64,000 nucleotides of DNA from assembly GCA_965248975.1 (NCBI GenBank), contig CBDFKU010000018.1, positions 186,001-250,000 on the forward strand, given 5' to 3'. Position 1 is the first letter of the stretch. Every line of letters starts with the position of its first letter. Source of the stretch: CBDFKU01 sp965248975 (GTDB lineage: Bacteria > Chloroflexota > Dehalococcoidia > Lucifugimonadales > JAGWBF01). Below are positions 8,515 through 18,472 of the stretch, piece by piece. Made by a program: the position numbers and the translations under genes. The notes below the pieces were generated by a model. The model had not been told where the DNA came from and ran no database searches. It was given only the letters and a program-made list of their open reading frames with translations.

Positions 8515-9045
8515 ATGGAACAATCGCAATCCCCGGAGTTTCCCGATCGACCTCTCGACCAGGAGTACGGGCTCCATCGATGCGCCACTCATCCCGACGT
8601 AGAGACGGGACTGGCCTGCGGCAGGTGTGGCAAGTACATCTGCCCACGGTGCCTGATCCAGACGCCCGTGGGCTCTCGCTGCAACGACTGCGCCAAGGTG
8701 ACTACCCATCCGACCTTCGACGTAAAGCCGACCTACTACATGAGGGCCGCGGCTGCGGGCGGCGGCGTAGGAATAGTCGCCGGAATCCTCTGGGGGGTAC
8801 TGCTGAGTCTGGGGCTCTTTTTCGCGGTGCTGTCTGGTATGGCTGTCGGATACGCTATTGGAGAGGCCATCAGCAGGGCTTCCAACCGCAAACGGAGTCA
8901 AGGATTGGCGGCTGTCGCGGTTTCCAGCGTCGTCCTGGCCGTGCTAGCCAGTTTCACCGTTGGAAGCCTATACCTGGTGACCAGCCTCTTCGGACTTCTC
9001 AGCGTCGGGGTAGCCGCCTACATGGCAGTCAACCGGGTCCGCTAG
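8515..9045 (+). CDS. B-box-type zinc-finger membrane protein
   Basis: A 176-residue protein of unknown function. Residues 22-62 have a B-box-like zinc motif (CATHPDVETGLACGRCGKYICPRC...GSRCNDC), as seen in many rhomboid-associated or stand-alone bacterial membrane proteins. Three hydrophobic segments follow (about 78-105, 125-145, 148-170). It starts 4 nt after the plsY-like stop, so it is in the same transcript. Its last 78 nt overlap the convergent recX gene. No catalytic motif is seen; a role in membrane protein organisation is only a guess. Confidence 0.7.
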   Translation: MEQSQSPEFPDRPLDQEYGLHRCATHPDVETGLACGRCGKYICPRCLIQTPVGSRCNDCAKVTTHPTFDVKPTYYMRAAAAGGGVGIVAGILWGVLLSLGLFFAVLSGMAVGYAIGEAISRASNRKRSQGLAAVAVSSVVLAVLASFTVGSLYLVTSLFGLLSVGVAAYMAVNRVR

Positions 9046-9516
9046 CTCTCCCCACAGCCGGTCCACCGCACTCCTTACCGCTTCCGCCCCGAACCCACGT
9101 CGTCGGAGACGCCCCGTCAGGCTCCGCTTGAAGGCCCCGTAGTCTGTAAAGTGTACCTTTCGCACCATGGCGGCGGCCGCGCGGTAGGCACCGCCTTCCT
9201 CGTCCAACCCGACCACGGTCTCCTCGATCACATCTCGCGGAACCCCGTGTCGACGGAGCTCCCACCTCAGCGCGGAGGCCCCCCGCGGACGGCTCCGTTC
9301 CCTGCTTTCTCTCCAGAACCTGGCGAAGGCCACGTCGTCCAGGAGACCACGGTCCCTTAGATGGCCGATGGCCCGATCGACCAGCTCCAGAGGGAAGCGC
9401 TTGGTGAGGCGATTGCGGATTTCGGCCTCGCTGCGGAGCCTGTACGCGAGGAAGCGGAGGGCGGCGTCGACCACCCTTTCCAGGGACTCTTGATCATTAG
9501 AGCGCAGAGGGGCCAT
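8968..9516 (-). CDS. recX: RecX regulatory protein
   Basis: RecX/OraA family modulator of RecA filaments. The 182 residues show the three-helix repeats: AALRFLAYRLRSEAEIRNRLTKR, GLLDDVAFARFWRESRERSRPRG, and YGAFKRSLTGRLRRRGFGAEAVRSAV. It lies 18 nt downstream of recA on the same strand, as expected. Its 3' end overlaps the zinc-finger membrane gene coming the other way, and its last 20 or so residues are not family-like. Confidence 0.88.
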   Translation of the reverse strand: MAPLRSNDQESLERVVDAALRFLAYRLRSEAEIRNRLTKRFPLELVDRAIGHLRDRGLLDDVAFARFWRESRERSRPRGASALRWELRRHGVPRDVIEETVVGLDEEGGAYRAAAAMVRKVHFTDYGAFKRSLTGRLRRRGFGAEAVRSAVDRLWGELADPVDCHVGGYPDAEKSEEAGHQV

Positions 9517-9534
9517 CGGGTCGGTCCCTTCGTT

Positions 9535-10587
<1,053 letters not shown>

Positions 10588-10623
10588 CAACCCTCCATCC
10601 TGCACACTACGCTCTTATTTGGC

Positions 10624-10652
10624 ATATTAGCATACGCCCTTCGGGGCCACAA
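10624..10652 (-). promoter_or_regulatory. Probable recA promoter
   Basis: TTGTGG (10647-10652), 17-nt spacer, TAATAT (10624-10629) on the minus strand, giving a leader of about 30 nt before the recA ATG. Confidence 0.4.
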
Positions 10653-10703
10653 GAAGCCCGTGTCACTCAGTGTGTTTCGACTCTACTCTGAGGACAGTAG
10701 TTT

Positions 10704-10762
10704 CCGCTCGCCCTGAGCTTGTCGAAGGGCGTCCCATGGTTCGACCAGCTCACCATGAGCGG
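10704..10762. repeat. Palindromic intergenic repeat, copy 1
   Basis: A 59-bp imperfect palindrome. The left arm begins CCGCTCGCCCTGAGCTTGTC and the right arm ends AGCTCACCATGAGCGG, so CCGCTC...CTGAGCT.GTCGAA pairs with TTCGAC.AGCTCA...GAGCGG. Both sides carry TAGTTTCC-like words. Copies 2 and 3 are at 13194-13253 and 57606-57664. It lies between divergent recA and the RidA-like gene. Confidence 0.85.
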
Positions 10763-10815
10763 TAGTTTCCTTCCAACGCGGTGGTTTCCTTCCAACAAGG
10801 ATAATCGAACGCCCC

Positions 10816-10843
10816 TTGTAATAACGTCGCCGTCGGGTACAAT
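10816..10843 (+). promoter_or_regulatory. Probable promoter of the RidA-like gene
   Basis: TTGTAA (10816-10821), 16-nt spacer, TACAAT (10838-10843), about 36 nt upstream of the ATG at 10879, which has AAGGAGG before it. Confidence 0.4.
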
Positions 10844-10878
10844 AGCCGGAGGAATCCTGGGAAGGAGGCGCAGCGACG

Positions 10879-11346
10879 ATGGAGATCGAGAAGAAGCTAT
10901 CGGAGATGGGCCTGGAGCTGCCCCCCACGCCGGCTCCGGGTGGTAACTACGTGCGGTGGGTCCGCACCGGCAACCTACTGTTCGTGGCCGGCCACGTGCC
11001 TCGGCTGCCCGACGGCAGCTCTCTCAACCCCGGTAAGCTGGGCCGTGAAGTCAGCGTCGAGCAGGGATACGAATCCGCGCAGAGGACCATGCTCAACTGC
11101 CTGGCCAGCGTCAAGGAGGCCCTGGACGGCAACCTGGACAGGGTTACCAGGGTGGTCAAGCTGCTGTGTATGATCAACTCCGCCCCCGACTTCGGCGACC
11201 AACCCAGGGTAGCCAACGGCGCCTCGGACCTGCTTGTGAACCTCTACGGGGATGCCGGCCGCCACGCGCGATCGGCCGTCGGCATGGGAGCCCTTCCAGG
11301 CGGCGTCTGTATCGAGATCGAGATGATCGTGGAGGTGTCGGACTAG
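10879..11346 (+). CDS. RidA/YjgF-family protein
   Basis: A 155-residue member of the Rid (YjgF/YER057c/UK114) superfamily, in the longer subgroup that starts with IEKKLSEMGLELP. Trimeric Rid proteins hydrolyse reactive enamines or imines; this subgroup is less well characterised. Family features are NYVRWVRTGNLLFVAGHVP, the GYESAQRTMLNCLASVKEALD helix and RSAVGMGALPGGVCIEIE. The arginine that defines true RidA deaminases (in the FVSGQ...R context) cannot be placed with confidence. It is monocistronic and converges on nadE with a 4-nt overlap. Confidence 0.8.
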   Translation: MEIEKKLSEMGLELPPTPAPGGNYVRWVRTGNLLFVAGHVPRLPDGSSLNPGKLGREVSVEQGYESAQRTMLNCLASVKEALDGNLDRVTRVVKLLCMINSAPDFGDQPRVANGASDLLVNLYGDAGRHARSAVGMGALPGGVCIEIEMIVEVSD

Positions 11347-13085
11347 AACTGCCGGTAGCGGTTGACGATGGGCAGGCGGCGATCCTTGCCGAAGGCACGG
11401 GGGGTTATCTTCACCCCCGGCGGCGCCTGCCTCCGTTTATATTCGTTCCTGTCCACCGCCGTGATGACCTGCTTCACCATCGTTGGGTCGAAGCCCATAT
11501 CCACCATCTCCTGGTAGCTCCGGTCGTCCTCTACGTAGGCCTTGACCATGGGGTCCAGCACCTCGTAGGGCGGCAGGCTGTCCTGGTCGGTCTGGTCGGG
11601 CCGGAGCTCGGCGCTGGGGGGCTTCTCCAGGACGGCCTGAGGGATAACGTCCTTGGGCCGCCCGTTCTGGTTTCGCCAGCGGGCCAGCTCGTACACCAGG
11701 GTCTTGGGCACGTCCTTGATCACGGCAAACCCGCCGGCCATGTCACCATACAGGGTGGCGTATCCCATAGCCATCTCGCTCTTGTTGCCCGTCGTCAACA
11801 CCAACCAGCCGAACTTGTTGGAAATGGTCATGAGGATGTTGCCCCTGATGCGCGACTGGACATTCTCTTCGGCGGTTCCCGGCTGCATCCCTTTGAAATG
11901 GGGCTCCAACATGTCCAGGAAGGCCGCGTGGCCCGGCTCTATGGGTAGGACCCACATTTCGACGCCCAGGTTGTCCGCCAGCAGCCGGGCGTCGGCGATG
12001 CTCCCTTCGCTGGAGTAGCGAGAGGGCAATGCCACCCCCAGTACATTTTCCGGGCCAAGGGCGTCCACGGCCACGCACGCTGTTAGGGAAGAGTCCACTC
12101 CCCCCGAAAGGCCGATGATCACTTTGCTGAAGCCGCTCTTCCTGACGTAGGCCCCGGTGCCAAGGACAAGGGCGGCGTACACCTCCGCCGGGAAGTCCAG
12201 GGACTCCGTGAGCTCCGCGGCGGGCAATGGGGGCCGTTCCCGCGGCTCGTGCGGGGAGACCTGGACCACCAGGGGCGTCCCGACCTCCCTCAGGATTGCC
12301 TGTTTCTCTTTGCGGGGCCTGGGATCATGAAGCCGCGACCGGAACACCGCATCCACATCCAGGTCGGCGATGACCATGTCCTCCTGGAACATCCTCCCCC
12401 TTGCGATAAGCTCGCCGGTCTGGTCGAAGATCAGGCTCCCGCCGTCGAAGACCAGCTCGTCCTGCCCGCCGACGGTGTTGAGGTAGGCAACGTATAGCTC
12501 GTGGTCGGTGGCCCTTGTGGCTACCATGCGCTCTCGATAGGCGAGCTTACCTGCATGGTAGGGAGAGGCGTTGATGTTCACGATTACTTCTGCGCCGGCA
12601 TCCCGCTGCACTGAGATGGGGCCCGTGGGGTACCAGATGTCCTCGCAGATGTTGACCCCCACCTTCACCCCGTTGATGGTGTAGACCGGACAGACCGTGC
12701 CCGGCTTGAAATATCGGTCCTCGTCGAACACGCCGTATGTGGGGAGGTGTATCTTGTGGTACACCCCTGCCAGCTCGCCGCGGTATGCTACCGCGCAGGC
12801 ATTGTGTATGTCTGTGTCGGAGTCCACGAAGCCGACGATCACGGCTATATCCTCGGAGGCGGCCACCACACGACGCATGGCCTCCAGGTTGTCGTGGATG
12901 AAAGAGGGTTTGAAGAGGAGGTCTTCCGCCGGGTATCCCGTGATAGCCATCTCCGGGAAGGCCACCAGATCTGCCCCCAGGCCTCGGGCCTCACTGATGA
13001 GGTCGACGATCTTCCGGGCGTTCCCGTCCAGGTCACCCACCGTGGGGTTCATCTGGGCCAGGGCCAGCCTGAGGGTCCGCATCAT
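11343..13085 (-). CDS. nadE: Glutamine-dependent NAD+ synthetase
   Basis: Makes NAD+ from nicotinate adenine dinucleotide, glutamine and ATP. The 580 residues have an N-terminal nitrilase-type glutaminase (about 1-270) with Glu in FPEMAITGYP, Lys in YHKIHLP and the nucleophile Cys in VNICEDIWYP. A C-terminal NAD synthase domain carries the PP-loop IGLSGGVDSSLT. The length fits the two-domain form. It starts at ATG 13085 or the adjacent ATG 13082. Confidence 0.95.
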   Translation of the reverse strand: MMRTLRLALAQMNPTVGDLDGNARKIVDLISEARGLGADLVAFPEMAITGYPAEDLLFKPSFIHDNLEAMRRVVAASEDIAVIVGFVDSDTDIHNACAVAYRGELAGVYHKIHLPTYGVFDEDRYFKPGTVCPVYTINGVKVGVNICEDIWYPTGPISVQRDAGAEVIVNINASPYHAGKLAYRERMVATRATDHELYVAYLNTVGGQDELVFDGGSLIFDQTGELIARGRMFQEDMVIADLDVDAVFRSRLHDPRPRKEKQAILREVGTPLVVQVSPHEPRERPPLPAAELTESLDFPAEVYAALVLGTGAYVRKSGFSKVIIGLSGGVDSSLTACVAVDALGPENVLGVALPSRYSSEGSIADARLLADNLGVEMWVLPIEPGHAAFLDMLEPHFKGMQPGTAEENVQSRIRGNILMTISNKFGWLVLTTGNKSEMAMGYATLYGDMAGGFAVIKDVPKTLVYELARWRNQNGRPKDVIPQAVLEKPPSAELRPDQTDQDSLPPYEVLDPMVKAYVEDDRSYQEMVDMGFDPTMVKQVITAVDRNEYKRRQAPPGVKITPRAFGKDRRLPIVNRYRQF

Positions 13086-13160
13086 AGTCGCCCGCTACGC
13101 ATTTGCGTGAGAGTATAGCACACAGCCTTATGGGCACCAACGGAGCCGCCTCACACCGCA

Positions 13161-13289
13161 GGGTCTTTCGATTATTGCTCCAGGCAAGTATTTCCGCTCG
13201 CCCTGAGCTTGTCGAAGGGCGCCTCTATGGTTCGATAAACTCACCATGAGCGGTAGTTTCCTGCCGACCATAGATAATCGAAAGGCCCT
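13161..13289. repeat. Palindromic intergenic repeat, copy 2, with outer arms
   Basis: The core (13194-13253) is the same 60-bp palindrome as copy 1. Around it are outer inverted arms: GGGTCTTTCGATTAT at 13162-13176 pairs with ATAATCGAAAGGCCC at 13274-13288. The flanking words ACCGCAGGGTCTTTC occur on both sides (also after 13295). The full unit is therefore about 130 bp. It fills most of the 375-bp gap between nadE and argD; the rest of the gap shows nothing I can name. Confidence 0.8.
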
Positions 13290-13460
13290 TTCTCACACCG
13301 CAGGGTCTTTCTGGAATGGGGGTATTCATCCGATATATTGATATATCTGCCCAGAGGACCCGCCCCAACCAGATGCTTCGCTACCGCTCAGCATCAAAGA
13401 CCTTGCTCGCACCGGCCTGTGGCCCACCCCTCTCCCACCGGCAGAGGGTCGGGATAGGTC

Positions 13461-14663
13461 CTACAGCCGCTTCAAGGCGGCCTCCAGGCGGGCTGCGGCG
13501 CCGTCCACCTCCTCCGGGGAGACGGTAAGCGGTGGCATGAAGCGTACAGCATTGGGCCTCACCGCGTTGAGCAGCAGCCCTTCCCCGTTACAGGCGGAAA
13601 CGACTCTGCCGGAGATGTCGTCGTCGAAGGCCATGGCCACCAGCAAGCCCCTGCCCCGTACGTCGGCCACAAAGCCGAAGCGGGACTTCACTCCCTCCAG
13701 GGCCGCCATCAGCCGCTCTCCCATGGCTCGCGCGTTGGACGATACGTCGTTCTCTACGATGTGCTTGCTGGAGGCGTAGGACGCGGCGCAGGTGAGGGGG
13801 TTGCCGCCGAAGGTCGAGCCATGGTCCCCCGGCTCCAGGGCCATGCAGTAATCCTTGGACATGAAGGCTCCAATTGGCACCCCACCGCCCAGACCCTTGG
13901 CCAGGGCCATCACGTCGGGCTCGACCCCGGACTGCTGGTACCCGAAAAGGGTCCCCAGCCTGCCCATCCCCGTCTGCACTTCGTCCAGGATCAGGAGAAG
14001 GCCCTGCTCATCACACCACTTCTTGACCCTGGGCAGATAGTCGTCGGCCGGTATGTTCACCCCGCCCTCTCCCTGGACCGGCTCCAGCATCACCGCGGCG
14101 GTGCGGTCGCCGGTGGCCTCCATGATGGCCTCGACGTTGTCGAAGTCCACGTGGACGAAGCCTGGCATCAGCGGCTGGAAGGGCTCGTGGTAGTGGGGCT
14201 GCCCGGTGGCCGATAGGGCGCCCATGGTGCGGCCATGGAAGGAGTTGTAGGCGGTAATGACCTCATAGGCCCCGTCCCGGTTCTTCTTACCGTACTTCCT
14301 GGCCAGCTTCACCGACCCCTCGATCGCCTCGGCGCCGCTATTGCAGAAGAAGACCTTGTCCAGGCAGCTGTTCTCCACCAGAATCTGGGCCAGCTGGAGC
14401 TGGGGCGTGGTATAGAACTGGTTGGAGGTCTGCAGAAGGGTGGCGGCCTGCTCCACTATGGCACGGGTGATGTCGGGATGGCAGTGGCCCAGGTTGTTCA
14501 CAGCCCAACCCGAGGTAAAGTCCAGGTACTCCTTGCCATCGACATCCCAGACCCGGGTGCCCTCCCCGCGGACGATGACCACGGGCTGTCTCCTGACAGT
14601 GAACATGTAATACTGTTTTTCCATCTCTACCCAGTCGGTCCGCCCCGATGCCTGGCTGCTCAT
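13461..14663 (-). CDS. argD: Acetylornithine aminotransferase
   Basis: Class-III PLP aminotransferase, 400 residues, of the ArgD type, converting N-acetylglutamate semialdehyde to N-acetylornithine. Visible are FCNSGAEAIEGSVKLARKY, YNSFHGRTMGALSATGQ, the cofactor-holding LLILDEVQTGMGRLG and the PLP-lysine region ALAKGLGGGVPIGA, then STFGGNPL. It is the last gene of the argJ-argB-UPF0182-argD run and overlaps the UPF0182 stop (ATGA). Ornithine aminotransferase or lysine-pathway use (LysJ) cannot be excluded by sequence, but the neighbours favour arginine. Confidence 0.88.
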   Translation of the reverse strand: MSSQASGRTDWVEMEKQYYMFTVRRQPVVIVRGEGTRVWDVDGKEYLDFTSGWAVNNLGHCHPDITRAIVEQAATLLQTSNQFYTTPQLQLAQILVENSCLDKVFFCNSGAEAIEGSVKLARKYGKKNRDGAYEVITAYNSFHGRTMGALSATGQPHYHEPFQPLMPGFVHVDFDNVEAIMEATGDRTAAVMLEPVQGEGGVNIPADDYLPRVKKWCDEQGLLLILDEVQTGMGRLGTLFGYQQSGVEPDVMALAKGLGGGVPIGAFMSKDYCMALEPGDHGSTFGGNPLTCAASYASSKHIVENDVSSNARAMGERLMAALEGVKSRFGFVADVRGRGLLVAMAFDDDISGRVVSACNGEGLLLNAVRPNAVRFMPPLTVSPEEVDGAAARLEAALKRL

Positions 14664-17422
14664 TGCGAACTCCCTCCTAGCGTGTTTTCGAGCCCCCGCA
14701 GCGCCCGTTCCAGCTCCTCCAGGTTCTTCCTCAGTTGTTCGATCGCGTCCAGGGCGTCCTCCAGGTCACCGATGTCTATTGGTGGAGGAGGTGTCGTGCC
14801 GTCACCATCTCTGGGTTCCACCGGCGTGCTTGGCGGAGCCTCTCCCAGAAGCAGGCCCAGGCTCTCCTCGAGGGTATCTCCCATCACCACTTTCTGCTCG
14901 TCGGCCAGAATGACCTTCTTCAGCTCCGGTAGCCGACGCCCCGTCTGGGTCTGGGCCTGAATGTACAGCGGCTCCACGTACAGGATCGACTGGTCCATGG
15001 GTATCGCCAGCAGGTTGCCCCGAATACACTGCTTCCCTTCACCGCACAGGAGGGTGAACTCTCGGCCTATGTCCTTGTCGTTGGTTATCCGGTTCTCGAT
15101 CTGCTCAGGGCCGTCGACCTGACCGGTAGGGAAGATCAGGGTTACCAGCTTACCGTAGTTCTCGCCGTCGTTTCGTGCGGCCATCCACGCGACCAGGTTC
15201 TGCCGTGTCTGGCTGGCGGGGGTGAAGGGTAGCAGCAGAATGTACTCCTCTTTCTCCTCCCCGGGCAGCTTCATAATAACATAGTAGGGCTCCACCTCCT
15301 GGGTATTGACGGCGGTCTCGAACACCTCCTGAGCCCGGGCCCAGAGGTCACCCTTCTCGAAGAACTGCCTGGGATTGCTCATGTGATACCGCAGATATAT
15401 CTCGGTCTGGGCCAAGAACAGGTCCATGGGGTACCGGATATGTTCTCGCAGGGAAGGGTCGAGACGGTCTATCTCATCGAAATCCTGGAACAGGTCGGGC
15501 AGGGCCCGGCGGTACATACCGATGAGTGGGTCGTCCGGGTCGATGACAAAGAAGCGGACGGCGCCGTCGTAGGCGTCGATCACTACCTTGACGCTGTTGC
15601 GGATGTAGTTGAACTCGTCGTTGAGCCGGGCGGAATAAGCGTAGCGATCGGTTACCGTGTAGGCGTCTTGGATCCACCACAGCTTTCCCTCGTTACCCAC
15701 CACCAGGTAGGGGTCGCTGTCCAGCTTGAGGAACGGGGCCAGCACGTGTACCCGGTCCTGGATATTTCGCCGGAACTGGACCCTGCTCTCGGAGGAGATC
15801 TGTCCGCTGATCAGGATGTTGAAGTCCAGGAACTCCCAGGCGAAGGCAGCCCGTCGAAAGAAAGAGCCCAGCTTGACGCCGCCTTGACCTTCGTAGTTCT
15901 GGTATACGGGGTCGCCCGTGGGGTCCGGGAAGTTGAACTCCGAGGTATCGCTGTTCACCACCACGAACCCCCGGGTGTTCTCTCCGTAATAGATCTCCGG
16001 ACGCCTGACCTCCAGGACTCCTTCGGGAGGTATGGCCTCCACGAAAAACTTGGGGCTCCCCGCGTCGGTGTACTCGGTCACGGGGCTCATGGCCAGACCG
16101 AAGCCGTGGGTGTACGAGAGCTTGCGGTTGACCCACTTCTGGGCCTCTCCCACCAGATCTTCGGGGGATAGCTCCCGGGCCGCCAGCATCACCTGACGGT
16201 AGTCCCCGTTGGGGAACCGGTAGCGGTCCACGTCCACTGCGACGAAATTGTAGTACAGCTCGAAGGCCTGCCGCTGGTTGTAGACGTCGCGCAAAGGCCT
16301 GTGGTCCCATAGCCGGATGTTCTTTATGGTCTCCGGGTTATTGGCCACCGTTTCCGCGTCCACTACTGGATTGTACTCATCCAGGGAGCGATCCTCGACC
16401 AGGTCCAGGTTATAGGCGGCCCTGGTGGCGTCGATGGCCCGCTGGATGTAGACCTCCTCTCGCTGGACCTCGTTGGGACTCACCCGGAACCTCTGGAACA
16501 TCACGGGATACACCCCGCCCGCCAATATGGCCAGGACCGCCCAGAGGGAGAAGGATGCTATCATCAGCCTGAGGCCGCCGTAGAAAAGGCTCACTACGAA
16601 ACCCACCGCAGCCACCAGCGCTATCGCCACCAGGAGCCACAAGGCGGGAATCCGGGCGTTGACGTCGGTGTAGCCCGCCCCGGGAGCCGCGCCCCTGCCC
16701 GAGAACGCCAGCTCGAATATGTCCAGGTAGTGTGCGGCCGCGATGGTCAGCATCAAGAAGGCGGCCAGCACGGCGACATGGACCCTCATCCTCGGGGTGA
16801 TGCTGAACTTCACACCGCGGATGGCGAACATTGACAGATAGAGGGCTATTACCGCCACCAGGGTCGCTATCACGATCCCCATGAACCACCCCTGGATGAA
16901 GTGGAGCATCGGCATCACGGCGATGTGGAAGGACATGTCCTTGTTGAACTGCGGGTCCTCCACACCGAAGGGGATGCGGTTGAAGAAGAGCAGGAAGGTC
17001 TCCCAGCGGCCCTGGGCCACCGAGCCGAAGACCACGCTCATTATGAAGACCGTCAGGATCACGCCGACTATGAGACTTAAGCGGGCCAGCCTCAGGGTGT
17101 CGGGCGGCAGTGGTAGTATAGACTCACCCCGGGAGAAGCGATAGGCGAAGTAGAGGTTGACCAGGAGGACGCCCGCAACGACCAGGGTGCCTCCGAAAAA
17201 GAGCCAGAGGCGTATCCCCAGGATCTTCTTGAACACCCCCAGGAGCCCCATGCTGTCGAACCACAGCCAGTCGGTGTATATACCCTTGGCAATGTACAGC
17301 AGGACGATAACTAAAACCACCGCGGCGACACCTACGGCGATCCTGGTGATCAGCCGCAGGTTGCGGGGCTCCATGCCGGTCTGGCCGGTTTCCCACTCGG
17401 GAACGACGTCCCCGTTGTTCAT
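14660..17422 (-). CDS. UPF0182 large membrane protein
   Basis: A 920-residue member of UPF0182 (COG1615), found mainly in Actinobacteria, Cyanobacteria and Chloroflexota, with no established function. The N-terminal third has about seven membrane helices (near 28-48, 62-82, 105-125, 165-195, 210-230, 258-285, 290-310). The remainder is a large soluble domain predicted outside, with family blocks such as NNPETIKNIRLWDHRPL, YRFPNGDYRQVMLAARE and LLPFTPASQTRQNLVAWMAAR. The end is a Pro/Thr linker and a coiled coil. It is embedded between argB and argD, with the argD start overlapping its stop, an odd position for a membrane protein. Confidence 0.9.
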   Translation of the reverse strand: MNNGDVVPEWETGQTGMEPRNLRLITRIAVGVAAVVLVIVLLYIAKGIYTDWLWFDSMGLLGVFKKILGIRLWLFFGGTLVVAGVLLVNLYFAYRFSRGESILPLPPDTLRLARLSLIVGVILTVFIMSVVFGSVAQGRWETFLLFFNRIPFGVEDPQFNKDMSFHIAVMPMLHFIQGWFMGIVIATLVAVIALYLSMFAIRGVKFSITPRMRVHVAVLAAFLMLTIAAAHYLDIFELAFSGRGAAPGAGYTDVNARIPALWLLVAIALVAAVGFVVSLFYGGLRLMIASFSLWAVLAILAGGVYPVMFQRFRVSPNEVQREEVYIQRAIDATRAAYNLDLVEDRSLDEYNPVVDAETVANNPETIKNIRLWDHRPLRDVYNQRQAFELYYNFVAVDVDRYRFPNGDYRQVMLAARELSPEDLVGEAQKWVNRKLSYTHGFGLAMSPVTEYTDAGSPKFFVEAIPPEGVLEVRRPEIYYGENTRGFVVVNSDTSEFNFPDPTGDPVYQNYEGQGGVKLGSFFRRAAFAWEFLDFNILISGQISSESRVQFRRNIQDRVHVLAPFLKLDSDPYLVVGNEGKLWWIQDAYTVTDRYAYSARLNDEFNYIRNSVKVVIDAYDGAVRFFVIDPDDPLIGMYRRALPDLFQDFDEIDRLDPSLREHIRYPMDLFLAQTEIYLRYHMSNPRQFFEKGDLWARAQEVFETAVNTQEVEPYYVIMKLPGEEKEEYILLLPFTPASQTRQNLVAWMAARNDGENYGKLVTLIFPTGQVDGPEQIENRITNDKDIGREFTLLCGEGKQCIRGNLLAIPMDQSILYVEPLYIQAQTQTGRRLPELKKVILADEQKVVMGDTLEESLGLLLGEAPPSTPVEPRDGDGTTPPPPIDIGDLEDALDAIEQLRKNLEELERALRGLENTLGGSSQ

Positions 17423-17496
17423 CCGTCGGATCTCCTTGCACCGTTATCCACCATGGCGACGCCCGTTTAGGCCCGGTCGCGTCGGGAGGCACCTCA

Positions 17497-18282
17497 TCAG
17501 GCCGTTATCCTTGTGCCTACGAGCTTACCCCGGAAGCAGCTCATCAGCGCTCCGGGCACCCTTCCATCGATTATCTCGGCCCCGGGAACCCTCCCCAGGG
17601 CGCGCAAGCATGCTTCCAGCTTGGGGATCATCCCGCCCCTTACCACTCCGGACGACAGGAGCAGCCGGGCGTTCCTGGCGCTGAGCCGCTGTATCACCCG
17701 CCCCGAGGCATCCATTACCCCCTCGACATCCGTGAGGAAGATCAGCCGCCCAGCCTCCATGGTGTAAGCCAGCTCCCCGGCCGCGGTGTCGGCATTTATG
17801 TTAAGGATGGATCCGGAATATGTTGTCCCGTCCACCCGATGCACCCCAACGGAAGCCACCATCGGCACGTACCCCGCGTCCAGTGCACCGAGCAGCACAT
17901 CGGGGTTGACGCCGCGTACGTCCCCCACATAGCCCAGCTCGGGGTTCGCCACCTCTGCCTCCAGCAGCCCGCCGTCCACGCCGCTGAGTCCCATAACCTT
18001 GCCCCCCAGGGCCAGCATCGAGGCCACCAGCTGCTTGTTCACCAACCCTGTGAGGACCGCCGTGACCACCTCCAGGCTCTGGGCATCGGTGACCCGCAGT
18101 CCCCTGATAAACCGAGGCATCGTTCCCTGGCGCTCCATCCACTGGGAGACGATGCTGCCTCCCCCGTGGACCACCACCAACTTCACCCCTTCCCGCTGGA
18201 GGGCGGTCAGGTCTTCGAGGGTGGTATCGCGGCTGCCGAGGGTGCTCCCTCCGATCTTGACCACGACCGGCCTATCCACCAC
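17497..18282 (-). CDS. argB: Acetylglutamate kinase
   Basis: Amino-acid kinase family, 261 residues, which phosphorylates N-acetylglutamate in arginine synthesis. Visible are VVKIGGSTLG, VVVHGGGSIVSQWM with the GG phosphate loop, the RFIRGLRVTDAQSLEVV block that follows it, NINADTAAGELA and LIFLTDVEGVMD. Starts at GTG 18282. It is the second arginine gene after argJ, with a 190-bp gap that holds no recognisable gene. No N-terminal extension for arginine feedback inhibition is present, so it is probably the short, arginine-insensitive type. Confidence 0.9.
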   Translation of the reverse strand: MVDRPVVVKIGGSTLGSRDTTLEDLTALQREGVKLVVVHGGGSIVSQWMERQGTMPRFIRGLRVTDAQSLEVVTAVLTGLVNKQLVASMLALGGKVMGLSGVDGGLLEAEVANPELGYVGDVRGVNPDVLLGALDAGYVPMVASVGVHRVDGTTYSGSILNINADTAAGELAYTMEAGRLIFLTDVEGVMDASGRVIQRLSARNARLLLSSGVVRGGMIPKLEACLRALGRVPGAEIIDGRVPGALMSCFRGKLVGTRITA

Positions 18283-18472
18283 TCGACACCCCGTTTCCGC
18301 GGAGAGGAAGTGCTGGACGGGCTTCGTGGCTCGATGAAGCGCCGCCCGGACCGTCCTCGGACAGCACGCCGGCGGCCCAGGGCTTCGGAGGCCCGTGGGT
18401 GGGCGTGCCTTGGCAACAGAGGGGATAGGAGTGGGTAGGGAATTCCACGTACCGTCTTTGCTCAGCGGTTCT

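Noticed and set aside
10588..10660. LexA/SOS box upstream of recA
   Set aside because: No GAAC-N4-GTTC or CTGT-N8-ACAG element is found in the leader.
10741..10762. tRNA T-loop-like GGTTCGA in the intergenic repeat
   Set aside because: It is part of the palindrome; no acceptor or anticodon stem can be formed. I found no tRNA or rRNA gene in the window.
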